Assembly: GCA_019307665.1 (NCBI GenBank)
Contig: JAFDJC010000094.1
Location: 1 to 10,902 of the forward strand
Direction of reading: 5' to 3'
DNA length: 10,902 nucleotides
Origin: Deltaproteobacteria bacterium
GTDB lineage: Bacteria; Desulfobacterota; Desulfobacteria; Desulfobacterales; SURF-7
Notes under the pieces: generated by a model
The model's database searches: none
What the model was told of the DNA's origin: nothing
What the model saw: the letters and a program-made list of their open reading frames with translations, nothing else
Part shown: positions 1-6,723 of the stretch, one piece after another
Layout of the letters: every line of letters begins with the position of its first letter
Position numbering within the stretch: position 1 is the stretch's first letter
Program-made: the position numbers and the translations under genes

Positions 1-448
1 CTGCAATATTAAATGGAATGCCGTTGTCTTGAGAAGATGTCTCCGGCTTGGTTTCTGGCTGGTAAAGCGCCTGAACCAGATTGATACTTCCGTCTTCATG
101 TATTGACAGCAGGATGATCGGCTTTTCAAGAACAATATTTTTAAAGGTCAGGCGGTCTGCTGTTAAGTCGGTCCAGTAAATTTGAAACTGTATAGTATCC
201 AGTTTGATCAGGTGATTGTCTTTCGGCCCTTTCAGCAGGACATCTTTAAATGTAGCTTTTCCTTCAAGCAGGGAAAATTTATGGCCGGCCCATGAAATCG
301 TGCCGGGTATGGATTGATTGATTGTTTTTTGAAAAAGATGCCGGGCGTGGTTTGTATCCAAATAGATTCTGGTTCCGATCAGACACAGAAACAGCAGTGA
401 GCAACAAACACCAAGGAAAACAGAAAATATCTTCAGGGTCTTTTTCAA
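1..448 (-). CDS. TamB/AsmA-like envelope protein, N-terminal part (truncated by window edge)
   Basis: An open frame of about 149 codons runs off the left edge, so only the N-terminus is visible. It begins KKTLKIFSVFLGV and has one hydrophobic segment (about residues 6-26) with no cleavage motif, so it is probably an inner-membrane anchor. What follows resembles the start of large deltaproteobacterial TamB/AsmA-family proteins: an N-Q-S-I-P-G-T-I-S-W stretch, a 'LLEGKATFKDVLLKGP' strand pair, and later 'EDGSINLVQAL'. Family members are long beta-rich proteins that bridge the periplasm in outer-membrane assembly or lipid transport; a role here is inferred from family only. The start used is TTG at 446-448; no in-frame ATG gives this N-terminus and the Shine-Dalgarno is weak, so the exact start is uncertain. 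It follows aspS by 14 nt and is probably its cotranscribed partner. Confidence 0.7.
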   Translation of the reverse strand, partial: MKKTLKIFSVFLGVCCSLLFLCLIGTRIYLDTNHARHLFQKTINQSIPGTISWAGHKFSLLEGKATFKDVLLKGPKDNHLIKLDTIQFQIYWTDLTADRLTFKNIVLEKPIILLSIHEDGSINLVQALYQPETKPETSSQDNGIPFNIA

Positions 449-462
449 AGCTACCGTAAAAG

Positions 463-2247
463 TCAGTTGCCGGACATAACTTTTAAAGCCAGTTCCAGAA
501 GCTGTTCACGGCCTGCTGCTGATGGTGCGTCCGTGAGCAGACATGATGCACGCTGAGTTTTTGGAAAAGCGATTACATCTCTGATGGATGATTGGCCGCA
601 AAGTAACATGACCAGACGGTCAAAACCAAATGCAATCCCGCCATGCGGTGGTGCGCCTGAATCCAGGGCTGAAAGAAGAAAGCCAAATTTTTCTTCGTAT
701 TCTTCACGCGGCATCCCGAGGGCAGAGAGAACTTTTTCCTGGAGTTCCCGCTGGTGGATACGAATGCTTCCCCCACCTATTTCAGAGCCGTTAAGGACCA
801 GGTCATATGCCCTTGATCTCACGGATAACGGGTCATCTTCCAGCTTGTCATAGTCTTCTTCAAGTGGTGCTGTAAAGGGGTGATGCAGCGCTTGATAACG
901 TTTTTCAGCTTCATCATATTCCAGCATTGGAAAGTGCGTTACCCAGACAAATCTATATTTACTATCATCAATAAGGCCGAGTTTTTTGCCCAGATGGTGA
1001 CGCAGATGGCCCAGGGCTTCATTCGTTGTTTTTGGCTGATCTGCAACAAAGAAAACAAGGTCGCCGGGAGCCATATCGATTCTTTGGGCAAGGGCATTCT
1101 TTTCTTCTTCTGTAAAAAACTTGGCTATGGGAGATTGCCAGGCGTCTTCTTTTACTTTGATCCAGGCAAGCCCTTTGGCTCTGTAAACAGCAACGAATTC
1201 TGTAAGGTCGTCTATTTCTTTTCTTGATAAATCTATACAGCCTTTGGCATTCAGGGCTTTTACTATACCACCCTTTTTTACGACACTTGAAAAAACATTG
1301 AATCCCGAATCCTCGACAATGTCTGAAATATCTTTCAGTTCAAGGCCGAACCTCAGGTCAGGCTTGTCTATTCCATATCTGTCCATTGCTTCATTATATG
1401 ACAGACGTTCAAAGGGGAGTTTAAGTTCGATATCAAGAATTTCTTTAAACAAGCTTGAAACAAGCCCCTCTGATATGCCCATCACTTCTTCTTCGCCCAC
1501 ATACGACATTTCCATATCGATCTGTGTGAATTCGGGCTGACGGTCTGCCCGCAGATCCTCATCCCTGAAACACCTTACAATCTGGTAATACCGATCGAAA
1601 CCGGCGATCATCAGAAGCTGTTTAAAAAGTTGCGGTGATTGTGGAAGCGCAAAAAAATTTCCCTGGTTTACACGGGACGGCACAAGAAAGTCACGTGCAC
1701 CTTCAGGTGTACTTTTTGTCAGAAAAGGGGTTTCGATATCGATGAAATTGTTTGCATTCAGGTAGTTCCTGACCGCAATCGATGCCTTGTGCCGGGTTAT
1801 GATATTTTTTTTAAGACCCGGACGCCGAAGGTCCAGGTGACGATATTTAAGGCGGATATTTTCAGATACATCCACCGTGTCCTCGATCATAAAAGGAGGT
1901 GTTTCAGCTTTGTTCAGAATTTTCAGCTCATGTATCAGGACTTCGATGGCGCCGGTTTTAAGTTTTGGGTTGACCATGCCTTCAGGCCGGCTCTCGACCC
2001 TGCCCCTGACACCCAGTACAAACTCACTGCGTATTGTGTGGGCCTTATCATGGATAGTCGGATTTTCTTCAGGGTTAAATACTATTTGAGTAATTCCGTT
2101 TCTGTCTCTAAGGTCGATAAAAATTACACCGCCGTGGTCTCTTCTGCGCTGAACCCACCCGGCCAGCACAGCTTCCGTACCGATATCACTGTCGGTAAGT
2201 TCATTGCAGTGATGTGTTCTTCTCATGTTTCCAAGCATGTCTGTCAA
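463..2247 (-). CDS. aspS: Aspartyl-tRNA synthetase, bacterial type, probably non-discriminating
   Basis: Class II synthetase that attaches Asp to tRNA-Asp in the cytoplasm. The 594 residues match the usual bacterial length (about 590, with the GAD insertion). The N-terminal OB-fold anticodon-binding domain holds GWVQRRRDHGG (30-40). The catalytic core shows QSPQ (203-206), motif 2 FRDEDLRADRQPEFTQID (227-244) and a C-terminal motif 3 containing GIAFGFDRLVMLL. The start is TTG at 2245-2247: an AGGAG at 2256-2260 lies 8 nt upstream, whereas the in-frame ATGs at codons 4 and 8 are much farther from it. The histidine of RRRDHGG (His31 when counted from the codon-8 Met) and the glycine of RPEG (Gly83 on the same count) match features of non-discriminating AspRSs such as that of Pseudomonas aeruginosa; E. 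coli has RRRDLG. The enzyme may therefore also charge tRNA-Asn. It lies 42 nt after hisS. Confidence 0.98.
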   Translation of the reverse strand: MTDMLGNMRRTHHCNELTDSDIGTEAVLAGWVQRRRDHGGVIFIDLRDRNGITQIVFNPEENPTIHDKAHTIRSEFVLGVRGRVESRPEGMVNPKLKTGAIEVLIHELKILNKAETPPFMIEDTVDVSENIRLKYRHLDLRRPGLKKNIITRHKASIAVRNYLNANNFIDIETPFLTKSTPEGARDFLVPSRVNQGNFFALPQSPQLFKQLLMIAGFDRYYQIVRCFRDEDLRADRQPEFTQIDMEMSYVGEEEVMGISEGLVSSLFKEILDIELKLPFERLSYNEAMDRYGIDKPDLRFGLELKDISDIVEDSGFNVFSSVVKKGGIVKALNAKGCIDLSRKEIDDLTEFVAVYRAKGLAWIKVKEDAWQSPIAKFFTEEEKNALAQRIDMAPGDLVFFVADQPKTTNEALGHLRHHLGKKLGLIDDSKYRFVWVTHFPMLEYDEAEKRYQALHHPFTAPLEEDYDKLEDDPLSVRSRAYDLVLNGSEIGGGSIRIHQRELQEKVLSALGMPREEYEEKFGFLLSALDSGAPPHGGIAFGFDRLVMLLCGQSSIRDVIAFPKTQRASCLLTDAPSAAGREQLLELALKVMSGN

Positions 2248-2289
2248 TGGAATTGCTCCTTTTAGAGTTCATTGGTTAAAGTTTTTGGT

Positions 2290-3564
2290 TCATTGGTGTT
2301 GAATTTGCTTCTTTATGCTTTCCACCAGACTGTCAAACGGTATTTCAGTCTGCTCTCTGGTCTTCATATTTCTTAATACTGCCGCTTCCTGATTGAGTTC
2401 ATTTTCACCTACAATCAGTACATGCCGGGCATTAAGTCGGTCTGCACGTTTCATGAGGCTTTTAAGGCTTCTGCCGGAGAAGTCAATTTCCGTCCTTATT
2501 CCCGCGAGACTGAGTTCTCCCGCCCATTTCCCAGCCATTGCAGTACATTCGTCACCGAGCGGCACAAGAAAAACATCCGGTCTTTTTGCGATACCTTTGG
2601 TTGCGATATCTTCGGATTTAAGTGTTGATATTTCCACAAGTCTGTCAAATCCGATGGCAAATCCAATAGCCGGCTGTGGTGGTCCCCCCAGCGCTTCCAC
2701 AAGTCCGTCATATCTGCCGCCGCCGGCAATCGCGCTCTGGGCACCTAGTGATGTGGTTTGGATTTCAAATGTTGTACGGGTGTAATAATCCAGCCCTCTG
2801 ACAAGCTGTTTGTCAACCTTATAAGAAACTCCGTGATCGGAAAGGACGGTTTGTACTTTATCAAAATGCAGGCTGCATTCCCGGCACAAATAACTTGTAA
2901 TCTCAGGAGGGGCTTCAAGCGCTTCACGGCAGGACGGAACTTTGCAGTCCAATACTCTTAATGGGTTCCTGTCTATGCGGTTCTTGCAATTTTCACAAAG
3001 AGATTCTTTTTTTGGCAATAGGTATTCAGTCAGGGCCTTTTTAAAGCCAGGCCTGCATTCCGGACAGCCAAGAGAGTTGATATGGGTCGCCATATCAGAT
3101 ACCGACAGATTTTCAAAAAGCTTTACAAGCATGAATATCAACTGTGCGTCGATAAGCGGTGATTCAATGCCGAAAACTTCCGCGTTGATCTGGTAGAACT
3201 GGCGGTATCTTCCCTTCTGGGGTCTTTCACGACGGAACATCGGTCCTATTGTATAGAGCTTTCTAACCGGATCCTGTGCGTACATCTTATGCTGGATATA
3301 AGATCTGACGACTGATGCCGTGGCTTCAGGTCGCAGGGTGACGCTGTCGCCTTTTCTGTCGGCAAAGGTATACATCTCCTTTTCGACAATATCCGTATCT
3401 TCACCTATGCTTCTTTTAAAAAGATCAGTCTTCTCAAGAAGCGGCGGCCTGATTTCGGTGAACCCGAAATTTTCAAAAAGTTTGCGGGCTGTTAATTCTA
3501 TATGTTGCCAGAGATGTATTTCATCCGGCAGGATATCTTTGAACCCTCTGATTAGCTGCATCAT
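2290..3564 (-). CDS. hisS: Histidyl-tRNA synthetase
   Basis: Class II synthetase that charges tRNA-His with histidine. The 424 residues equal the E. coli length. Visible landmarks are the N-terminal RGFKDILPDE (6-15, motif 1 region), RPEATASVVRSY (78-89), motif 2 with GPMFRRERPQKGRYRQF (107-123), the histidine-specific LVRGLDYYTRTTFEI (254-268), and motif 3 GGGRYDGLVE followed by AIGFAIGFDRLVE (281-311). A C-terminal anticodon-binding domain follows. The insertion between motif 2 and the histidine loop carries eight cysteines in four pairs (167/170, 190/193, 207/212, 227/230), absent from E. coli HisRS and suggestive of metal binding. The start is ATGATG at 3564; either ATG could be used and the Shine-Dalgarno is only moderate. 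It is the first gene of the hisS-aspS-TamB-like operon, with a promoter about 70-100 nt upstream. Confidence 0.98.
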   Translation of the reverse strand: MMQLIRGFKDILPDEIHLWQHIELTARKLFENFGFTEIRPPLLEKTDLFKRSIGEDTDIVEKEMYTFADRKGDSVTLRPEATASVVRSYIQHKMYAQDPVRKLYTIGPMFRRERPQKGRYRQFYQINAEVFGIESPLIDAQLIFMLVKLFENLSVSDMATHINSLGCPECRPGFKKALTEYLLPKKESLCENCKNRIDRNPLRVLDCKVPSCREALEAPPEITSYLCRECSLHFDKVQTVLSDHGVSYKVDKQLVRGLDYYTRTTFEIQTTSLGAQSAIAGGGRYDGLVEALGGPPQPAIGFAIGFDRLVEISTLKSEDIATKGIAKRPDVFLVPLGDECTAMAGKWAGELSLAGIRTEIDFSGRSLKSLMKRADRLNARHVLIVGENELNQEAAVLRNMKTREQTEIPFDSLVESIKKQIQHQ

Positions 3565-3633
3565 CCTGTATCTCGATCTTGTTGGTGCCCCTGTTTGTCT
3601 TTCTGTATTATCAATAAGTTACGTAAATCAAAA

Positions 3634-3663
3634 ATAATATCCTATTCAAGTTATTAAAGTCAA
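3634..3663 (-). promoter_or_regulatory. Predicted sigma70-type promoter of hisS operon
   Basis: Read on the minus strand there is a -35 TTGACT (3658-3663), an 18-nt spacer and a -10 TATTAT (3634-3639). It points to a start near 3627 and a leader of about 60 nt before hisS. It is placed back to back with the panB promoter, the two -35 boxes being 14 nt apart. This is pattern recognition only. Confidence 0.6.
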
Positions 3664-3677
3664 TATCAATGTTTTGC

Positions 3678-3706
3678 TTGACATTAATTGTTACAATTAA
3701 TAATAT
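3678..3706 (+). promoter_or_regulatory. Predicted strong sigma70-type promoter of panB operon
   Basis: A perfect -35 TTGACA (3678-3683), a 17-nt spacer and -10 TAATAT (3701-3706, one mismatch to TATAAT) give a near-consensus promoter. The expected start is near 3713, which would give panB a leader of about 175 nt containing the 84-bp inverted repeat. Confidence 0.7.
3683..3701. promoter_or_regulatory. Perfect 19-bp palindrome filling the panB promoter spacer (candidate operator)
   Basis: ATTAATTGT-T-ACAATTAAT is a perfect 9+1+9 inverted repeat. It starts on the last base of the -35 box and ends on the first base of the -10 box, so a bound dimeric repressor would block RNA polymerase. AT-richness raises the chance of such a palindrome, but its exact fit between the boxes is notable. 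I do not recognise the regulator; it does not fit the BirA, FNR or Rex consensus sites I know. Confidence 0.5.
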
Positions 3707-3757
3707 CATGTAAATATAAAGGGTTAGTGTCCAGTTGAGTAACTTCTCAAAAAGACA

Positions 3758-3841
3758 GGGGAAGGGATGTCTCATTTATAAATAGGTGACTGTCTGAGCG
3801 AAGCGAGTTTCAGATATTTATAAATGAGATATCCTTTCCCT
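3758..3841. repeat. 84-bp inverted repeat with GCGAAGC tip (REP/MITE-like)
   Basis: The arms at 3758-3784 and 3815-3841 are 27 nt each and match at 24 of 27 positions, the inner 15 (CTCATTTATAAATA and its flank) perfectly. The 30-nt centre contains a second stem, TCTGA (3793-3797) against TCAGA (3810-3814), around GCGAAGC (3798-3804), a sequence known to form an exceptionally stable mini-hairpin in DNA. There is no T-tract after either arm, so it is not a canonical terminator, and no coding capacity, so at most it is a non-autonomous element or structured leader. Confidence 0.75.
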
Positions 3842-3890
3842 AAGGGTTGTTGAAAAATTATTCGGTTAACCTTTCATGAAGGAATATCCA

Positions 3891-4679
3891 ATGAAATCAA
3901 AAATTACCGTAACGAAACTGTTTCAAATGAAAAAAAAGGGTGAAAAGATTGTTGCTTTGACAGCCTATGATTATCCGTTTGCACGTATGGTTGATGAGTC
4001 GGGTATTCATGTGATTCTTATTGGCGATTCACTCGGAATGGTAGTTCAGGGAGAGTCGAGCACACTTCCTGTTACCATGGATGAAATGATTTATCATACC
4101 CGCCTTGTGGCAAAGGCTGCGGAAAACGCTATGATAATAGGCGACATGCCTTTTATGTCATATCAGGCAGACGTGAAAGAAGCGATTATCAACGCAGGCC
4201 GTTTTATTAAAGAAGCAGGAGCTGCTGCGGTCAAGTTGGAGGGTGGCGCAGACGTAGTTGATACTATTAAAGCAATATCCCGTGCATCTATACCGGTTCA
4301 GGCGCATATTGGTCTTACACCACAATCCGTTCACCAGATGGGAGGATTCAAGGTTCAGCGGGATGAGGAACGTCTGTTGAATGACGCCAGGAAAGTGGAA
4401 GAGGCCGGGGCTTTTTCCGTTGTTCTTGAGGGGATACCGGCTGATATTTCACAGAAGATTACCGAGGCGATTTCTATCCCAACCATTGGTATCGGTGCCG
4501 GTCCGGATTGTGACGGGCAGATTCTTGTACTGCACGACCTCCTTGGACTTCACGACAGGCATCTCGCGAAGTTCGTCAAACAATATACAAACCTGGGAGA
4601 TACCGCACGCTCGGCTTTGAAAAAATATGTGTCCGAGGTGCAGTCCGGAGAGTTCCCGGGAGAGGAACATTGTTATTAG
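3891..4679 (+). CDS. panB: 3-methyl-2-oxobutanoate hydroxymethyltransferase (ketopantoate hydroxymethyltransferase)
   Basis: First committed enzyme of pantothenate (vitamin B5 / coenzyme A) synthesis: it transfers a hydroxymethyl group from methylene-tetrahydrofolate to 2-oxoisovalerate to give ketopantoate. It is a Mg-dependent TIM barrel. Visible landmarks are ALTAYDYPFA (22-31), GDSLG with metal ligand Asp46, DMPFMSYQ with Asp85, KLEGG (Lys115, Glu117), AHIGLTPQSVHQMGG (138-152), VLEGIP with the catalytic glutamate Glu180, and IPTIGIGAG (196-204). The 262 residues compare with 264 in E. coli. I chose the ATG at 3891 because AAGGA (3879-3883) lies 7 nt before it; the in-frame ATG at 3876 has no Shine-Dalgarno and would only add five residues. 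It has a near-consensus promoter upstream and is followed by the DUF2520 gene after 9 nt. Confidence 0.97.
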   Translation: MKSKITVTKLFQMKKKGEKIVALTAYDYPFARMVDESGIHVILIGDSLGMVVQGESSTLPVTMDEMIYHTRLVAKAAENAMIIGDMPFMSYQADVKEAIINAGRFIKEAGAAAVKLEGGADVVDTIKAISRASIPVQAHIGLTPQSVHQMGGFKVQRDEERLLNDARKVEEAGAFSVVLEGIPADISQKITEAISIPTIGIGAGPDCDGQILVLHDLLGLHDRHLAKFVKQYTNLGDTARSALKKYVSEVQSGEFPGEEHCY

Positions 4680-4688
4680 GAGCTTATC

Positions 4689-5579
4689 ATGCAATTATCC
4701 TTTGCGAAATCATCTTTTGCCGTAGTCGGATGCGGTAAGCTCGGCTCAGCCCTTGCCGGTCAACTGGTTAAAGCAGGTTACAGGCCGGAAGGTTTTGCAA
4801 GTCGAAGCCGCTCTTCCGCAGAAAAAGCCGCCCGTGCGGCAAATATAGATAGATTCGGGACAATCCCCTGGGAGATAACTGTTTCTGCTGATATTGTTTT
4901 TATCACTACCCCTGATGACTCCATAAGCGACACCTGTAAAGAAATAGCAAAAAACAATGGTTTTAAGAATAATTCCATTGTCATGCATTGCAGCGGATCA
5001 CTCCCGTCCACAATACTATCTGTTTCCGAATCATTGGCCGTTGCAACAGGTTCGATGCATCCGCTTCAAAGTTTTGCTGCAATTACAAAAGGCACCAATC
5101 CTTTTGAAGGCATTAATATTGCGGTGGAAGGTGAATCGTCTGCCGTGGAAAAAGCAAAGGAAATTGCAAGGAACCTTAATGCAAACAGCTTTACAATAAA
5201 AACAGATGCGAAAACACTCTATCATGCATCGGCGGTGGTTGCATCAAATTATTTAGTGACGCTTCAGGGCATGGCGTTCAAGTTGATTGAGGCTGCCGGC
5301 ATATCTCCTGATGATGCATTCAATGTACTTGGCCCCCTGATTGAGGGAACGGTGTCCAATATAAAGAAAACCGGTATTAAGGATGCTTTAACAGGCCCCA
5401 TCGTACGTGGAGATATGGAAACTGTGAAAGAGCATATCAAGGAAATAAGCGAAAAAACTCCTGAGTTAGTTCACCTGTATAAAATATTAGGAATTTATAC
5501 GGTTAAAGTGGCAGAGGATAAAGGTAGCCTGTCAGAAAGTGCCTCAAGGCAGTTGAGGACAATTTTGACAATCTCGTAA
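4689..5579 (+). CDS. Rossmann/DUF2520 family dehydrogenase-like protein, candidate ketopantoate reductase (PanG type)
   Basis: A 296-residue, two-domain protein. The N-terminal NAD(P)-binding domain carries FAVVGCGKLGSA (10-21, GxGxxG) and an arginine after strand 2 (ASRSRSS, 37-43) that suggests NADP preference. IVFITTPDDSI (69-79), VMHCSGSL (98-105) and GSMHPLQSF (121-129) follow. The helical C-terminal DUF2520 domain has the signature KTLYHASAVVASNYLVTL (175-192). The fold is related to ketopantoate reductase and pyrroline-5-carboxylate reductase. Its AGGAG (4678-4682) overlaps the panB stop codon and sits 6 nt before the ATG, so the two are translationally linked. From memory, the Francisella ketopantoate reductase PanG belongs to this type. 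Converting ketopantoate to pantoate would fit the position after panB. No classical panE, panC or panD is in the window. Family assignment is firm; the reaction is inferred. Confidence 0.85.
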   Translation: MQLSFAKSSFAVVGCGKLGSALAGQLVKAGYRPEGFASRSRSSAEKAARAANIDRFGTIPWEITVSADIVFITTPDDSISDTCKEIAKNNGFKNNSIVMHCSGSLPSTILSVSESLAVATGSMHPLQSFAAITKGTNPFEGINIAVEGESSAVEKAKEIARNLNANSFTIKTDAKTLYHASAVVASNYLVTLQGMAFKLIEAAGISPDDAFNVLGPLIEGTVSNIKKTGIKDALTGPIVRGDMETVKEHIKEISEKTPELVHLYKILGIYTVKVAEDKGSLSESASRQLRTILTIS

Positions 5580-5596
5580 AGAGTTCCAATCTCAAG

Positions 5597-5619
5597 TATG
5601 CTTCAGCTAATGAAGCATA
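5597..5619. repeat. Perfect 9-bp hairpin between convergent operons
   Basis: TATGCTTCA, loop GCTAA, TGAAGCATA. It lies between the 3' ends of the DUF2520 gene and tonB. On the plus strand it is followed by eight A's; neither strand has a T-tract after the stem, so it is not a canonical intrinsic terminator, although its position suggests a role in 3'-end formation. The rest of 5580-5658 holds nothing else that I can see. Confidence 0.55.
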
Positions 5620-5658
5620 AAAAAAATGGGGAAAGTTCAGTTATGGGTTGACGTTGTA

Positions 5659-6318
5659 TCACTGCAGTTGAAAACGAACCGGGACCCTGACCCACATTTC
5701 AATTTTCTGACTTCCACGCCTCCCGGGTATGAATGACCAGTTTTTTACTGACTGCAATGCTGCCTGGTCAAGTATGGAATATCCGCTAGACTCAAATAAC
5801 CATAAATCAGCGACTTTGCCGCTTTCATTTACCAGAACCATCAACTCAACTGTTCCCTGATATCCTCTTTTTATTGCAACCCTTGGATATTGCGGTGGGG
5901 GATTTATACTATAAAGGGGGACAGCTTCGACCGGCGCTGTTATATTTGAGATACTTTTCCCATGTGTAGAGGATTCAGGATCTTCTTCAGTGATATCTTC
6001 TATTATTTTTCCAACATTTTTTTTAACAGGCTCTATTTCTTTTTTGTTAGCGGATGTTTTTTTTATTTCAGGTTGAATCGGTTTCGTTTTATCTGGTTTG
6101 TCTGGGATAATTGCCGGTTGCTTTGGTTTTAAATTTATTTTGGGCAGTGGTTTTTTTTCGGATTTTTTTTCGAGTGGTCGGTATGACATTGTGACTGTCA
6201 CGGTTTTGGATATCGGTACTATTATATCTGCGTTATCTATTATCAATTTATCAAAAAGCCATAGGATTGTAATATGAATTATGATTGCCAGGGCGGCTGC
6301 CGGGAACATCCGTTTCAT
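5659..6318 (-). CDS. tonB: TonB energy transducer
   Basis: A 219-residue periplasm-spanning protein that transmits the ExbB/ExbD proton-motive force to the outer-membrane receptor. It has a very short cytoplasmic N-terminus and one membrane anchor (about 6-23). A Lys/Pro/Glu-rich linker follows (about 50-115, with KPLPKINLKPKQPAIIPDKP) and spans the periplasm. The C-terminal TonB domain has PPPQYPRVAIKRGYQGTVEL, a SSGYSILDQAALQSVKNWSF stretch, and a final beta strand. The anchor has Ala11 and His15 in the place of the Ser-x3-His motif of E. coli TonB: the histidine is kept, the serine is not. The ATG directly follows the exbD stop codon (TAA-ATG), with a GAAAGG just before, so translation is coupled. 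It is the last gene of the five-gene uptake operon. Confidence 0.93.
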   Translation of the reverse strand: MKRMFPAAALAIIIHITILWLFDKLIIDNADIIVPISKTVTVTMSYRPLEKKSEKKPLPKINLKPKQPAIIPDKPDKTKPIQPEIKKTSANKKEIEPVKKNVGKIIEDITEEDPESSTHGKSISNITAPVEAVPLYSINPPPQYPRVAIKRGYQGTVELMVLVNESGKVADLWLFESSGYSILDQAALQSVKNWSFIPGRRGSQKIEMWVRVPVRFQLQ

Positions 6319-6723
6319 TTACCTTTCAACCTCGGCTTGAAGAGAAATCCGGTTCAGTCCGGCCATTCTTATTCTGTCAAGGATGTTAAACAGGCTCTGA
6401 TATGAAATAGAGTTGTCCGCAAAAAGAAGAATGCCGGGATTGACGTGTCCGTCTGTTTTCTGTTTCAACACTTCGGTGAGTTGCTCAAGAACAACCTGTT
6501 TTTTATTTACATAGATTGTATTATCGTCTCTTACTGTCACGGAAATAATAAGATGTTTTTCCGGCTCAGCCGTGGTTGACAAGGGAAGGGATACAGGCAG
6601 CCCGCGATGTACCGCCATTGACAGCATTGCATAGATGAAGACAACCAGTAAGAGAAACACGATATCGATGAGTGGAAGCATTTCAATTCTTATTTTTTTT
6701 ACTGCCGGCAGATCGATTTTCAT
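6319..6723 (-). CDS. exbD: ExbD/TolR family proton-channel subunit
   Basis: 134 residues with one transmembrane helix (about 16-37) and a periplasmic domain. The helix contains LPLIDIVFLLL with Asp20, equivalent to the proton-carrying Asp25 of E. coli ExbD. The C-terminal part has the usual small alpha/beta fold (IISVTVRDDNTIYVNKKQV; GILLFADNSISYQSLFNIL). Its ATG overlaps the exbB stop codon (ATGA, 6720-6723), and the GAGGAAGAG coding for the last residues of ExbB serves as its ribosome-binding site. ExbD versus TolR is decided by the adjacent tonB and receptor; no tolA, tolB or pal is present. Confidence 0.93.
   Translation of the reverse strand: MKIDLPAVKKIRIEMLPLIDIVFLLLVVFIYAMLSMAVHRGLPVSLPLSTTAEPEKHLIISVTVRDDNTIYVNKKQVVLEQLTEVLKQKTDGHVNPGILLFADNSISYQSLFNILDRIRMAGLNRISLQAEVER

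Larger units (their letters stand above)
3565..3890. other. Divergent hisS/panB intergenic region (326 bp)
   Basis: No credible gene is present. From left to right it holds the hisS leader, the hisS promoter, the panB promoter with an embedded palindrome, a leader segment, an 84-bp inverted repeat, and the panB ribosome-binding site. The promoter part (about 3600-3720) is strongly AT-rich. The stretch from about 3722 to 3870 looks like a repeat-type insertion in the panB leader. Confidence 0.85.

Noticed and set aside
1639..2265. 208-codon plus-strand open frame inside aspS
   Set aside because: It lies antisense to a certain gene with clear synthetase motifs, and its translation has no recognisable domain; it is a shadow frame.
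2267..2296. Direct repeat GTTCATTGG (2267-2275 and 2288-2296) between aspS and hisS
   Set aside because: Nine bases, two copies, one partly within the hisS stop region; likely chance and no structure around it.
3758..3841. Large inverted repeat as an intrinsic terminator
   Set aside because: Neither arm is followed by a T-tract, and it lies after a strong promoter and before the panB start, so termination there would block panB.
3876..3890. Upstream in-frame ATG for panB (MKEYP extension)
   Set aside because: No Shine-Dalgarno precedes it, while AAGGA lies 7 nt before the second ATG at 3891, and the shorter protein matches the family start and length.
3565..3890. Insertion sequence in the divergent region
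   Set aside because: No transposase frame, no target-site duplication that I could see; only the inverted repeat remains, reported as a REP/MITE-like repeat.
5597..5619. Hairpin as a canonical bidirectional terminator for the convergent operons
   Set aside because: The A8 run follows the stem on the plus strand; a U-tract after the stem is missing in both directions.
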